From CAVPCY01 sp963770765 (lineage in GTDB: Bacteria; Actinomycetota; Coriobacteriia; Anaerosomatales; PHET01): a stretch of DNA of 64,000 nucleotides. Where the stretch lies: assembly GCA_963770765.1 (NCBI GenBank), contig CAVYQS010000012.1, positions 434,001 through 498,000 on the forward strand, given 5' to 3'. Within the stretch, counting starts at the first letter, position 1; each line of letters starts with the position of its first letter. The notes under the pieces are model-generated. The model had not been told where the DNA came from. It made no database searches and was given only the letters and a program-made list of their open reading frames with translations. The translations under genes and the position numbers were made by a program. This document shows positions 54,038 to 62,138 of the stretch, piece after piece.

Positions 54038-55948
54038 CTAGGCCCCCCTTGTGACGACGAGGATGAGCATGAGCACGACGACCGCGCCGATGACGAGGCG
54101 CTGATAGCTTTGCAGGCGTCCCGTCTGCAGACGGCGGAACGCGCGGCCTGCGGAACGCGAGAGCCCGGCGAGGCCGTTGACCGCGCCGTCGATGACCGCT
54201 GCCGTCGAAGCGACCAGGCTCCCGATGAGAACGCGACCCACCCCTTGCCGGCGCCGTTCACGGCGCCATCGACCACGCGCTGGTCGAACAGGGTCATCGA
54301 GTTCGCGAACCGTGCGAAACCGCGCACGAACAGCGCGTCGTAGGTGAGGTCGAAGTAGAACTTCGAGGTGAGCATGGCGTAGAAGTAGCCGAAACGCTGC
54401 TTCCATACCTGCGTGTTGACGACCACCGAACGCCGCCCGTAGACCCACCATCCGACTCCGATGCCGGTTCCGGCGACGGCGATCGAGATCGCGAGCATCA
54501 GCATGCTCGGCCACGCGCCCTCGTGGCCGAGGAAGGCCGCGTAGAGGGTCGTGCCGAAGCCCAGCACCACGGTGATCGACCGCGAGCACCACCATCGGTG
54601 CGAGCATCGAGCGGTGCCCGTCCTTGAGGTGCTCGGACTGCTCGGGCCCGGTGAACACCCGGAACCACAGCCGGGTGACGTAGAACGCGGTGAGGCCCGA
54701 GGCGACGATCACCGCGGCGAAGGTCGCGTAGTGGTGTTCGTGCAGCAGCACGGCGAGGATCTCGTCTTTGCTGAAGAAGCCGGCCAGCGGAGGTACGCCC
54801 GCCAGAGCGAGCGCTCCCACAGCGAACGTCGCCGTGGTTATCGGCATGCGCTTGGCCAGGCCGCCCATCTCGCGCATGTCTTGCGTGTGCGCCGAGTGGA
54901 TGATGACACCCGCGCCCAGGAAGAGCAGCGACTTGAAGAACGCGTGGGTGGTCAGGTGGAACAGCGCCGCCGTCGCGCTCCCGGCGCCCAGCGCGACGAA
55001 CATCAGGCCCAGCTGGCTGATCGTCGAGTACGCGAGCACCTTCTTGACATCGTGCTGCACCGCCGCAAGCAACCCGCCGAGAAGGGCGGTCACGGCGCCG
55101 ATGACGAGCATCGCCGTCATGACACCGGGCGCCTGCTCGAAGATCGGCAGTGTCCGCGCGACGACGAAGACGCCGGCGGCGACCATCGTGGCCGCGTGGA
55201 TCAGCGCTGACGCAGGCGTGGGGCCGGCCATCGCGTCCGGGAGCCACACGTGGAGAGGCACCTGGGCCGACTTGCCCATCGCGGCCCACAGGAGCCCGAC
55301 CGCCGCGATGAGCGCGGCACCCGGCGCCCATCCGGGCAGCGTCTCGAGCACGACGTGCAGGTCGAACGTCCCGGCGTTGACGAAGATCACGAACAGCGCG
55401 ATGAGGAAGCCGAGGTCTCCCACGCGCGTTGTCAGAAACGCCTTCTGCGACGCCTTGCGAGGCGCCTCGAGCTCGTACCAGAAGCCGATGAGCAGGTACG
55501 AGCACAGGCCCATGAGCTCCCACATGGCGAACGTGAACAGCAGGTTCGCCGAGAGGACGAGCACGAGCATGGCGGTCGTGAACAGCGACAGCACCGCGTA
55601 GTACCAGCCGATGCGCTCGTCTTTGTGCATGTATCCGAGCGAGTACACCTGGACGCACGTGGCCACCAACGTGACGGTGACGAGCGTGGCGGCGGCGAGC
55701 GGGTCCAACGCCACCGCCGCATCGAAGGTCTGCGTCCCCATGCGGGCGAAGGTCCAGCTCGCGCTCCATACAGGCTCGTGCTGACCGCCCGGCCAGATGC
55801 GGGCGAAGGCTGCGAGGGCGAGCGCGAACGAAGCCGCCATCGCGGCGACCGGCAGCGCGATCAGCCTGTTGCGAAGGGAGCGCGGAAGCGGCAGCAGGAT
55901 GAAGAACGCCGCGGCCGGAAGAGCGGGTATGAGCAGAACCCAGTCCAT
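54038..55948 (-). CDS. nuoL: Complex I subunit L (two frame changes)
   Basis: The distal antiporter-like subunit with the long lateral helix, about 636 residues when repaired. Intact regions include KSAQVPLHVWLPDAMAGPTPASALIHAATMVAAGVF and GFWYELEAPRKASQKAFLTTRVGDLGF. A one-base gain near 54577 (after VVLAV, before ITVVLGFGTTLY) changes frame; near 54248 the frame returns by loss of one base, best placed in a G run (NGAGK to GVGRVLIGSLVAS). The C-terminal LQTGRLQSYQRLVIG is typical. The loss is the only deletion-type change I found in the window. The ATG at 55948 is clear. Confidence 0.88.
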   Translation of the reverse strand: MDWVLLIPALPAAAFFILLPLPRSLRNRLIALPVAAMAASFALALAAFARIWPGGQHEPVWSASWTFARMGTQTFDAAVALDPLAAATLVTVTLVATCVQVYSLGYMHKDERIGWYYAVLSLFTTAMLVLVLSANLLFTFAMWELMGLCSYLLIGFWYELEAPRKASQKAFLTTRVGDLGFLIALFVIFVNAGTFDLHVVLETLPGWAPGAALIAAVGLLWAAMGKSAQVPLHVWLPDAMAGPTPASALIHAATMVAAGVFVVARTLPIFEQAPGVMTAMLVIGAVTALLGGLLAAVQHDVKKVLAYSTISQLGLMFVALGAGSATAALFHLTTHAFFKSLLFLGAGVIIHSAHTQDMREMGGLAKRMPITTATFAVGALALAGVPPLAGFFSKDEILAVLLHEHHYATFAAVIVASGLTAFYVTRLWFRVFTGPEQSEHLKDGHRSMLAPMVVLAVDHRGAGLRHDPLRGLPRPRGRVAEHADARDLDRRRRNRHRSRMVGLRAAFGGRQHAGMEAAFRLLLRHAHLEVLLRPHLRRAVRARFRTVRELDDPVRPARGRWRRERRRQGVGRVLIGSLVASTAAVIDGAVNGLAGLSRSAGRAFRRLQTGRLQSYQRLVIGAVVVLMLILVVTRGA

Positions 55949-55951
55949 GCC

Positions 55952-56263
55952 CTAGCCCTTCAGATCCGACAGGCCGGTGACTTCGCTCGAACGTGACCTG
56001 CGGTAGATCGCCAGGATCAAAGCGAGCCCCAGCCCCACCTCGGCTGCCGAGATCACCATCGTGAACACGGTGAAGTACCAGCCCGTCATCTCGGTGGGCG
56101 TCTGGAAGCGCGAGAACGCGATCAGGTTGATGCCGACAGCGATCGACATCAGCTCGAGCGACATGAGCACCTGCACGGCGCCCTTCTTGGATACGGCGCC
56201 GTAGAGACCGAGCGCGAAGAGCGCTGCGCCGAGCATCAGGAAGGCTTCGAGACCCACGCGCAT
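55952..56263 (-). CDS. nuoK: Complex I subunit K
   Basis: Small membrane subunit with three helices, 103 residues. The conserved Glu residues of the proton path lie in MSLELMSIAVGINLIAF and VFTMVISAAEVGLGLALIL. I start it at the ATG at 56263, which shares a base with the repaired nuoJ stop (TGATG); a GTG one codon earlier and another two codons later are also possible, since GGAGGG and AGGAG both lie upstream. Confidence 0.93.
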   Translation of the reverse strand: MRVGLEAFLMLGAALFALGLYGAVSKKGAVQVLMSLELMSIAVGINLIAFSRFQTPTEMTGWYFTVFTMVISAAEVGLGLALILAIYRRSRSSEVTGLSDLKG

Positions 56264-56770
56264 CACTCCTCACCCTCCCTCGACCACAGTACGGCCGCCA
56301 CCAGCGCCGCCGTGAGCACGAGTGAGGCTATCTCGAAGGGTGCGGCCCATCCGGTCGGGACTGAACAGCAGCATGCCGAAGGCGACCAGGTCGGGAGCTT
56401 GCTCGGGCATGCGCACGACCTCGGGCTCCCAGCCGGCGATCGCGATCGCGACGACTGCGAAGAACACCACCGCCAGGGCAGCGCCCAGCGCCGAGAAGTC
56501 CGCCGGGCGTACCGCGTCTTCTCGACTGCGCAAGGTGATCATGATCGTGAAGATGAGCAGGATCGCCAGAGCGCCCGCGTAGATGAGCAGCTGGACGATG
56601 GCGATGTAGTCGGCCTCGAGAAGCAGGTAGATGCCGGCACCCGCCACAGACACCTCGAGCAGCCAGAACGCGGCGTGGACGACGTTGCGGGAAGCGAGCA
56701 TGGCCACCGAACCGCCGACGGTCGCGACGGCGAGGACGGCGAAGGCGATCCCGCTCACGGTCTCAGTCAT
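56263..56770 (-). CDS. nuoJ: Complex I subunit J (one extra base near the 3' end)
   Basis: Membrane subunit with five helices, about 168 residues when repaired. It has VHAAFWLLEVSVAGAGIYLLLEADYIAIVQLLIYAGALAIL, the pi-bulge region of NuoJ, read here in parts from residue 32. One extra base near 56344, after SPDRMG, breaks the frame. Removing it gives APFEIASLVLTAALVAAVLWSREG and a stop that overlaps the nuoK ATG, the natural end. Unrepaired, the reading runs about 20 residues of unlike composition and stops by chance. It overlaps the nuoI end by eight bases. Confidence 0.9.
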
Positions 56771-57242
56771 TACCGCCTCCCTCCACTCCGGCCGGCTGTG
56801 CAGGAGCCGCGGGCCGCTCGGCCCGCTTCGGCTTGGCCGCAGGCGTGTCGGTGAGCAGGTCGCACGCGAGCTCCTCGGGCGTGTAGCGGGCCAGCTCGTA
56901 GTCGTGGCCCATCTCGATCGCGTCGAACGGGCACGCCTCCACGCACAGGCCGCACATCATGCAGGCGCCGATCTCGTAGTGCCACCGGTCGATGTTCTTG
57001 TTGCGCGCCTCGTCGCTTCTGACGTCGATCTCGATGATGTAGTCGGGACACGCCTTCTCGCACGCGAGGCACGCCGTGCACTTGTGAGCGCCGTCCTCGG
57101 CGAGCTTGATCTGGACGGCCCAGCGGGCCCGCTCGGGCAGCGTGATCTTCTCGTGCGGGTACTGAACAGTGATCGGGCCGCGCAGCATGTTGCGCATCGA
57201 GATGCCCATGCCGCGCAGGATGCCGGTGCCCCAGATGCTCAC
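56763..57242 (-). CDS. nuoI: Complex I subunit I (two 4Fe-4S clusters)
   Basis: Peripheral-arm ferredoxin-like subunit, 159 residues. Two cluster motifs are CTACLACEKACP (about 56-67) and CMMCGLCVEACP (about 95-106), the N6a/N6b ligands. The C-terminal 30 residues are Pro/Ala-rich. The start is GTG at 57242 and overlaps the nuoH stop (GTGA). With nuoB, C and D it makes the short electron chain of the arm. Confidence 0.94.
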   Translation of the reverse strand: MSIWGTGILRGMGISMRNMLRGPITVQYPHEKITLPERARWAVQIKLAEDGAHKCTACLACEKACPDYIIEIDVRSDEARNKNIDRWHYEIGACMMCGLCVEACPFDAIEMGHDYELARYTPEELACDLLTDTPAAKPKRAERPAAPAQPAGVEGGGND

Positions 57243-58234
57243 TGGCCACCCCCGAACAGCAGCGGCCAGATCTTCACGCCGACACCGGTGATCATGACCC
57301 ACGCCAGCGACACAGGGAGCAGCACCTTCCAGCCAAGCGACAGCAGCTGGTCGATGCGCACGCGCGGAAGCGTGCCGCGAACCCACATGAGGAAGGCGAT
57401 CATGAGGTAGGTCTTGAGCATGAAGACCAGGGCCGCCCAGTTGCCCAGCGCATCGACGGGCACGAACGGGATGCGCCAGCCGCCGAAGAACAGCGTCACC
57501 ATGAGCGCGCAGAAGATGAACATGTTGCTGAACTCGGCCAGGAACAGCAGGCCGAACTTCATCGACGAGTACTCCGTGGCGAAGCCCGCGACGAGCTCGG
57601 ATTCGGCCTCGGACATGTCGAACGGAGTCTGGTTGATCTCGATGAGCCCCGCGATCAGGAAGAGGACGAACGCCGGCAGGCACGGCAGCCAGAACCACAG
57701 GGGATCTTGCGCCCGAACGATCTCACCCATGTTGAGCGACCCTGCGATCATGACCGGCGGCAGAGCGGCGAGAAGCAGCGGCACCTCGTAGGTGATCTGC
57801 TGCGCCACCGCACGCATACCGCCCAGCAGCGACCACTTGTTCGAACTCGCCCATCCCGCCGCGACGATACCGAGCGGAACGAGGGAGACGACGGCGAGCG
57901 TGTAGAGCAGCCCCAGGTCGAGATCGGCGGCCGCCATGTCACCCGCGAACGGGATCGCCGCGTACGCCGCGAGGGACGGCACGAACACGATCGCCGGAGC
58001 GAGGAAGTAGAGCACCTTGTCCACGTTGGTGGGCGTGATGTCTTCCTTGGTGAGGAGCTTGAGCACGTCTGCGGTGGTCTGGAACATGCCGGCCGGGCCG
58101 AGCTCGGTCGGGCCAAGACGCACGTGCAGGTGGCCGAGCACCTTTCGCAGCATGTAGATGAGCACGACACCGTTGACCAGCATGAGGCCCACGGCCGCCA
58201 GCACTCTGAGGACCACGACGAGGACGGGGTTCAT
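57239..58234 (-). CDS. nuoH: Complex I subunit H
   Basis: Membrane subunit at the quinone site, 331 residues with eight helices. RLGPTELGPAGMFQTTADVLKLLTKEDITP and the charged loop in AEFSNMFIFCALMVTLFFGGW (quinone-chamber acids) are conserved, and INQTPFDMSEAESELVAGF is the signature segment. The ATG at 58234 lies within the end of nuoD, with four bases of overlap. Confidence 0.95.
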   Translation of the reverse strand: MNPVLVVVLRVLAAVGLMLVNGVVLIYMLRKVLGHLHVRLGPTELGPAGMFQTTADVLKLLTKEDITPTNVDKVLYFLAPAIVFVPSLAAYAAIPFAGDMAAADLDLGLLYTLAVVSLVPLGIVAAGWASSNKWSLLGGMRAVAQQITYEVPLLLAALPPVMIAGSLNMGEIVRAQDPLWFWLPCLPAFVLFLIAGLIEINQTPFDMSEAESELVAGFATEYSSMKFGLLFLAEFSNMFIFCALMVTLFFGGWRIPFVPVDALGNWAALVFMLKTYLMIAFLMWVRGTLPRVRIDQLLSLGWKVLLPVSLAWVMITGVGVKIWPLLFGGGQ

Positions 58235-59442
58235 CGGTCGATCTCCCCCAGCACCACGTCGAGGCTGCCCAAGATGACCACCGAGTCGGCGAGCAGGTTG
58301 CCCGGCAGGATCGACTCGCCCACCTGCAGCGCGTAGAGCGCCGGCGGGTTGTAGCGCATGCGGTACGGGTGCTCGGTACCGTCGGAGACCAGGTGCACGC
58401 CCAGCTCACCGCGCGGCGACTCGACCGACGCGTACGCCTCGCCGGCGGGCGGGCGCAGCACCTTGGGCACCTTGGCGGTGAAGTCGCCCTCGGGAAGCCC
58501 GTCCATGCACTGCCGCACCATCCTCACGGCCTGCCGCAGCTCCGACATCCGCACGAGGTAGCGCGCGTAACAGTCACCGACCTCCGACATCGGAACCGAG
58601 AACTCCATCTCGTCGTAGGCCGCGTAGGGCAGGTCCCGCCGAACGTCGAAACTCACGCCGCTCGCGCGGAGGTTGGCGCCGCTGAGCCCGAAGGCCACCG
58701 CCATGTTCTTGTCGATCACGCCCACGCCACGCATGCGGCCTTGGAAGATCTCGTTACCGCCGAGCAGTGCTTCGTGCTCATCGAGGTAGCCATCGATCGT
58801 GGCGAGGAAGTCACGGATCTTCTTCTCGGCGGTCGTGGTGATGTCGGCCACGACGCCGCCCGGTCGCACGTAGTTGAACATCATGCGCTGGCCGGTGACG
58901 TCCTCGAGGATGTCGAGCAGATTCTCACGGTCGCGGACCGCGTAGAGGAACTGCCCCATCGCTCCGGTGTCGAGTCCCATCGTGCCGTACCAGACGAGGT
59001 GACTCGCGATCCGGTTGATCTCACCCATCAGGACGCGCAGCCAGTTGGCTCGGCGCGGGACCTCGATGCCGGCGATCTTCTCGGCAGCGAGGGCGAAGGC
59101 GAGTTCGTTATGGATGCCGGAGACGTAGTCCCCGCGGTCCATGAGCGTCCCGACCGCGCTGTACCGGCGCGACTCAGCGAGCTTCTCGATGCCACGGTGC
59201 AGGTAGCCGATGACCGCCTCACCCGCGGTGACCTCTTCACCGTCGAGCTCGAGCAGCACGCGGAGCACGCCGTGGGTCGAGGGGTGCTGAGGGCCCATGT
59301 TGACCACGAGGCGGTCGGTGGCGAGCGAATCCACGCCCGTGACACTGCCATACGCCGACAAGGGCAGCTCGTTGGGGAGGTCGGGCTCGCCGGCGGTGAG
59401 CCACCCGGCGTGCTTCACGAAGGAGCGCGGGTCGGCTCTCAC
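58231..59442 (-). CDS. nuoD: Complex I subunit D (49 kDa)
   Basis: Quinone-binding peripheral subunit related to the large subunit of [NiFe] hydrogenases, 403 residues. The quinone-pocket His and Tyr segments GPQHPSTHGVLRV and YVSGIHNELAF are present, with NRIASHLVWYGTMGLDTGAM and the C-terminal DVVLGEIDR. The usual NiFe Cys ligands are absent, as in all complex I. The start is GTG at 59442, overlapping the nuoC stop (GTGA). NuoC and NuoD are separate here, not fused. Confidence 0.95.
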   Translation of the reverse strand: MRADPRSFVKHAGWLTAGEPDLPNELPLSAYGSVTGVDSLATDRLVVNMGPQHPSTHGVLRVLLELDGEEVTAGEAVIGYLHRGIEKLAESRRYSAVGTLMDRGDYVSGIHNELAFALAAEKIAGIEVPRRANWLRVLMGEINRIASHLVWYGTMGLDTGAMGQFLYAVRDRENLLDILEDVTGQRMMFNYVRPGGVVADITTTAEKKIRDFLATIDGYLDEHEALLGGNEIFQGRMRGVGVIDKNMAVAFGLSGANLRASGVSFDVRRDLPYAAYDEMEFSVPMSEVGDCYARYLVRMSELRQAVRMVRQCMDGLPEGDFTAKVPKVLRPPAGEAYASVESPRGELGVHLVSDGTEHPYRMRYNPPALYALQVGESILPGNLLADSVVILGSLDVVLGEIDR

Positions 59443-59903
59443 CGGTTGCGCACCTCCTCCGGCGTGCGGATGGCGATGCGCTTGAGCAGGAGCGGCTCGA
59501 TGCCCTCGGTGAGCAGGAGGTACTTGGGGTTGGGATGCCCGGATAGCGTCAGCCCGAACATCTCGGCGAGCTCCCGCTCAGGCATCAGCACCGCAGGATA
59601 GACGCGCCAGACGCTGGCGAGGTTCGATCCATAGGCGTGCGAGGCCTTCACATAGACCTCTTCGTCGCGCGAGAACGAGCGCAGGTGGTAGACCGCATCC
59701 ACCGCTTCGCCGGTGTCGATGCCGAACATGTCGACCAGGTAGGTGTAGTTGTGGTCGGAGTCGCGCAGAGCCTCGAGAGTCGCGCACGCGTTCTCCGGCA
59801 GCACACGAACGACGATCCCGAGCCCATCGGCGTCGGAGACCGTCTCGACCGGCGCACCCGCGCGCTCGAGTGCCTTAGCTATGTGCGTCGCGTCTGGCTT
59901 CAA
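59439..59903 (-). CDS. nuoC: Complex I subunit C (30 kDa)
   Basis: Peripheral-arm subunit, 154 residues, the unfused form. The family core is LVDMFGIDTGEAVDAVYHLRSFSRDEEVYVKA and, near the end, ERELAEMFGLTLSGHPNPKYLL. The start at 59903 is TTG, with GGAG seven bases upstream, and overlaps nuoB by 29 bases; an internal start is possible. Its short length is usual for non-fused bacterial NuoC. Confidence 0.9.
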   Translation of the reverse strand: MKPDATHIAKALERAGAPVETVSDADGLGIVVRVLPENACATLEALRDSDHNYTYLVDMFGIDTGEAVDAVYHLRSFSRDEEVYVKASHAYGSNLASVWRVYPAVLMPERELAEMFGLTLSGHPNPKYLLLTEGIEPLLLKRIAIRTPEEVRNR

Positions 59904-60381
59904 GCCTGTGCTCCGTCTGGTCCTTGATCTTCTCCATCAGCTGCAAGAACGCGTACTGCACCGACTCGGGCCGCGGCGGGCACCCGGGGATGTAGACATC
60001 GACCGGAACGATCTTGTCGACGCCCAGGACCACGTTGGGGTACTCGCGGAAGGGGCCTCCCGTACTCGCGCACGCGCCCATCGCGATGACCCACTTGGGT
60101 TCGGGCATCTGGTCGTAGAGCCGTTTGACCGTCTCGGCCATCTTGTGGTTGACCGTCCCGGCCACGATCATGACGTCGGCCTGGCGCGGACTCGCCCGGA
60201 AGAAGACCCCGTGGCGGTCGAAGTCGAAGCGCGGACCCGAGGCGTGCATGAGGCCTTCGATGGCACAGCACGCGATGCCGAACGCCATGTACCACAGCGA
60301 GCGGCGGCGCGCCCAGTCGAAGAGCTGCTCGCTGCGGATGAACAGAAGGGAGTTCTCGCCGGTGAGCTTGTCTAGCGCCAC
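59875..60381 (-). CDS. nuoB: Complex I subunit B (N2 cluster)
   Basis: Holds the terminal 4Fe-4S cluster N2 that reduces quinone; 168 residues. The tandem Cys ligands in FGIACCAIEG, the later Cys in MGACASTGG and the CPPRPE Cys in VDVYIPGCPPRPESVQ are all present. The start is GTG at 60381, three codons inside the end of nuoA, with GGAGGGGG upstream. The tail after residue 150 is charged. Confidence 0.95.
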   Translation of the reverse strand: MALDKLTGENSLLFIRSEQLFDWARRRSLWYMAFGIACCAIEGLMHASGPRFDFDRHGVFFRASPRQADVMIVAGTVNHKMAETVKRLYDQMPEPKWVIAMGACASTGGPFREYPNVVLGVDKIVPVDVYIPGCPPRPESVQYAFLQLMEKIKDQTEHRLEARRDAHS

Positions 60382-60734
60382 TTGAGTGCCCCCTCCTTCC
60401 ACGCGTATGCGAGGCCGCCCAGGAGGATGGTGACGAAGATGATCATCTCGATGAACACGAACCACCCCACGCCAGGCTGGCCGAACGTGACCGCCCACGG
60501 GTAGAGGAAGACCGTCTCGATATCGAAGATCACGTAGAGGAGGGCGTACACGTAGTACCCCGAGCGGAACTGCACCCAAGGCCCGCCGATCGGCTCGACG
60601 CCGCATTCGTAGGTCTCACCCTTGGCGCGAGAGGGCTTCTTCGGAGAGAGCAGCCACGACGCTGTCAGGGTGGCTGCAACGAACAGCGCGCCCACAACGA
60701 CGAACCCTGCGATGACCATCCGCTCGAGCTCCAC
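60372..60734 (-). CDS. nuoA: Complex I subunit A
   Basis: Small membrane subunit, 120 residues with three helices. ETYECGVEPIGGPWVQFRSGYYVYALLYVIFDIETVFLYPWAV is the signature loop and second helix, given here from about residue 41. The start may be GTG at 60734 or the ATG five codons later, since AGGAG lies very near the GTG. It is the first gene of the operon, and a palindrome at 60918 lies in the leader. Confidence 0.92.
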   Translation of the reverse strand: MELERMVIAGFVVVGALFVAATLTASWLLSPKKPSRAKGETYECGVEPIGGPWVQFRSGYYVYALLYVIFDIETVFLYPWAVTFGQPGVGWFVFIEMIIFVTILLGGLAYAWKEGALKWR

Positions 60735-61026
60735 GCTCCTGAGTGCCCTTCGTCCGGGTGTGGCCCCTAGAGGACCGCTCGACGGCGCATCGACACCGCC
60801 GAGAAAGTCAGAGGGTCGAGGCGTTGTCGGACAGTACCATACGCCTAAGCGACGCTCGCCAGCGAGCGGGGGTTTCCGTCGGTGAACGGCGTCTGCTCGG
60901 CGGTGGGCGGTAGTGCGATACCCGCGCGGGTATTATTGCCACACCGATCGGAGCGGGCCTGGCCCTGAGGGGTAGGCGCGGAGCCGCTGGACCCGAACCC
61001 CGCTCGCGGCGGCGGATCGCTTCCGA
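60735..61026. other. Upstream region of the nuo operon
   Basis: The 292 bases between nuoA and the hydrolase gene carry no gene. They hold the promoter of the nuo operon, and the palindrome annotated separately. No terminator for the hydrolase gene is obvious apart from GC-rich repeats near 60850-60880. Confidence 0.4.
60918..60933. promoter_or_regulatory. Palindromic operator candidate upstream of nuoA
   Basis: ATACCCGCGCGGGTAT is a perfect 16-base palindrome followed by TATTATTGCC, an AT-rich patch in a very GC-rich region. On the minus strand this patch would be AATAATA, a possible -10 box, with the palindrome just after it. A repressor of the nuo operon could bind here. Confidence 0.45.
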
Positions 61027-61911
61027 TCAGTCGGGATACGCCAGATCGGTGATCGCCTCCACGGTCGCGGTCTGTGGCTCACCGGCCTGCATGTGGCCCA
61101 CTTCGAGCCTCTCCACGCTCGCGTCGTGGCCGAGGCTGTTCATCCGCGCGGCCAGCGAGCTGGTCTCGTCGAAGTCCAGAGTCGCGACGAAGAACCGGTA
61201 CGGGGCATCCGCGCGAACCTTCGCGCTGCTCAAGTAGGTCTCCGGGTTGATCTTGTCCCAGGTGGCGGGGTCCTTGTCGTAGCGCCGACGAAGCTCCTCG
61301 GTCCAGAGCAGCTCCCTGAAGGGCACCACGCCATCCAGCGAGACATAGGCATCGGGCATCGCGTTCACCTCGCGGGGGAACGCGCCGGTCCCGAACCGGT
61401 CCCCCGCGAGCATCGTGGTCATCGCGAATGTGCCACCGAGTGAATGGCCCACGATCACCACACGCTCCGGATCCCCTCCGTACCGTTCCGCGTGCAGCCG
61501 GACGAATCGCATGGCGTCGGCGATGTCGTCCAGCCCGTTCGTGACCGTCGTCTGTCGGGGGTCCTCCCCTGACGGCAGAGCGTCGCCCCACTCCGGCAGG
61601 AAGACCGCGGTGCCCTCCTCGGAAACGGATTCGGCCAGCTTCTGGTAGACGGCCGTCTCGGCATTGTAGCCGTGCAGAATGACGACGCAGGGTGCGGGCT
61701 CGGCGCCGTCGGACGGCAGAATCGCCATCGAGGATCCGGGCTTGTACTCGACGGAGGTGATCGGGCCTCGCACGACTTCTTCGAACGGGAAGCCCGTTCC
61801 CGCCGCGGAGGGCTGCGGGGTCCGGGCCGACTCGGGGCCGTGGGCCGCTTCGACCGCACATCCCGACGCGAGAAGCAGCGACGCCAGCAGAATGACCGCG
61901 ACACGCCTCAT
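61027..61911 (-). CDS. Alpha/beta hydrolase-fold lipoprotein
   Basis: A 294-residue exported lipoprotein. The signal peptide ends in ASGC with the lipidated Cys at 18. An alpha/beta-hydrolase core begins near residue 73 (CVVILHGYNAET), with the nucleophile Ser in GHSLGGTFAM and a final His in VGHMQAG; an acid residue (Asp in the ATLDFDET strand) completes a likely triad. It resembles secreted esterases or carboxylesterase-like enzymes; the substrate is not deducible. No partner gene is next to it. Confidence 0.85.
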   Translation of the reverse strand: MRRVAVILLASLLLASGCAVEAAHGPESARTPQPSAAGTGFPFEEVVRGPITSVEYKPGSSMAILPSDGAEPAPCVVILHGYNAETAVYQKLAESVSEEGTAVFLPEWGDALPSGEDPRQTTVTNGLDDIADAMRFVRLHAERYGGDPERVVIVGHSLGGTFAMTTMLAGDRFGTGAFPREVNAMPDAYVSLDGVVPFRELLWTEELRRRYDKDPATWDKINPETYLSSAKVRADAPYRFFVATLDFDETSSLAARMNSLGHDASVERLEVGHMQAGEPQTATVEAITDLAYPD

Positions 61912-61986
61912 GTGCAGGTTCCTCCTACAGCCAAGGGGTGACAGGAGTATTCCCCATCAGGGCGAGGCACCGTGACCCCAAAGAAG

Positions 61987-62028
61987 CGACCCCCACCTGT
62001 CTCGGGGTGATCCCGAAGGTGGGGGTCG
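61987..62028 (-). terminator. Rho-independent terminator after tRNA-Thr
   Basis: A long stem (CGACCCCCACCT with AGGTGGGGGTCG) and an inner CGGG/CCGA pair are followed on the minus strand by CTTCTTT. It closes the ricT-tRNA unit. Confidence 0.8.
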
Positions 62029-62039
62029 TCATGGTGTCG

Positions 62040-62115
62040 TGGAGCCGACGAGCGGATTCGAACCGCTGACCTGCGCATTACGAGTGCGCTGCTCTACCAG
62101 CTGAGCTACGTCGGC
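62040..62115 (-). tRNA. tRNA-Thr (anticodon CGT)
   Basis: A complete 76-nucleotide cloverleaf with encoded CCA. The acceptor stem pairs GCCGACG with CGTCGGC, the D arm contains AGCTCAGCTGGTAGAGC, and the anticodon arm GCGCA-CTCGTAA-TGCGC gives anticodon CGT (reads ACG). The T arm has TTCGAAT. It starts 23 bases after the proposed ricT stop at 62139 and is followed by a terminator. Confidence 0.95.
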
Positions 62116-62138
62116 ATCTGGTCGTGCGTTGTCAAAGC

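Noticed and set aside
54241..54260. Two nearby +1 changes instead of one loss in nuoL
   Set aside because: It would need two separate skips within six bases; one lost G in a G run gives a better protein (GKGVGRVLIG) with fewer steps.
62029..62138. C-terminal extension of ricT ending VAQLVEQRTRN...
   Set aside because: It is the translation of the tRNA-Thr gene on the same strand, a well-known artefact, so the extension is not annotated as protein.
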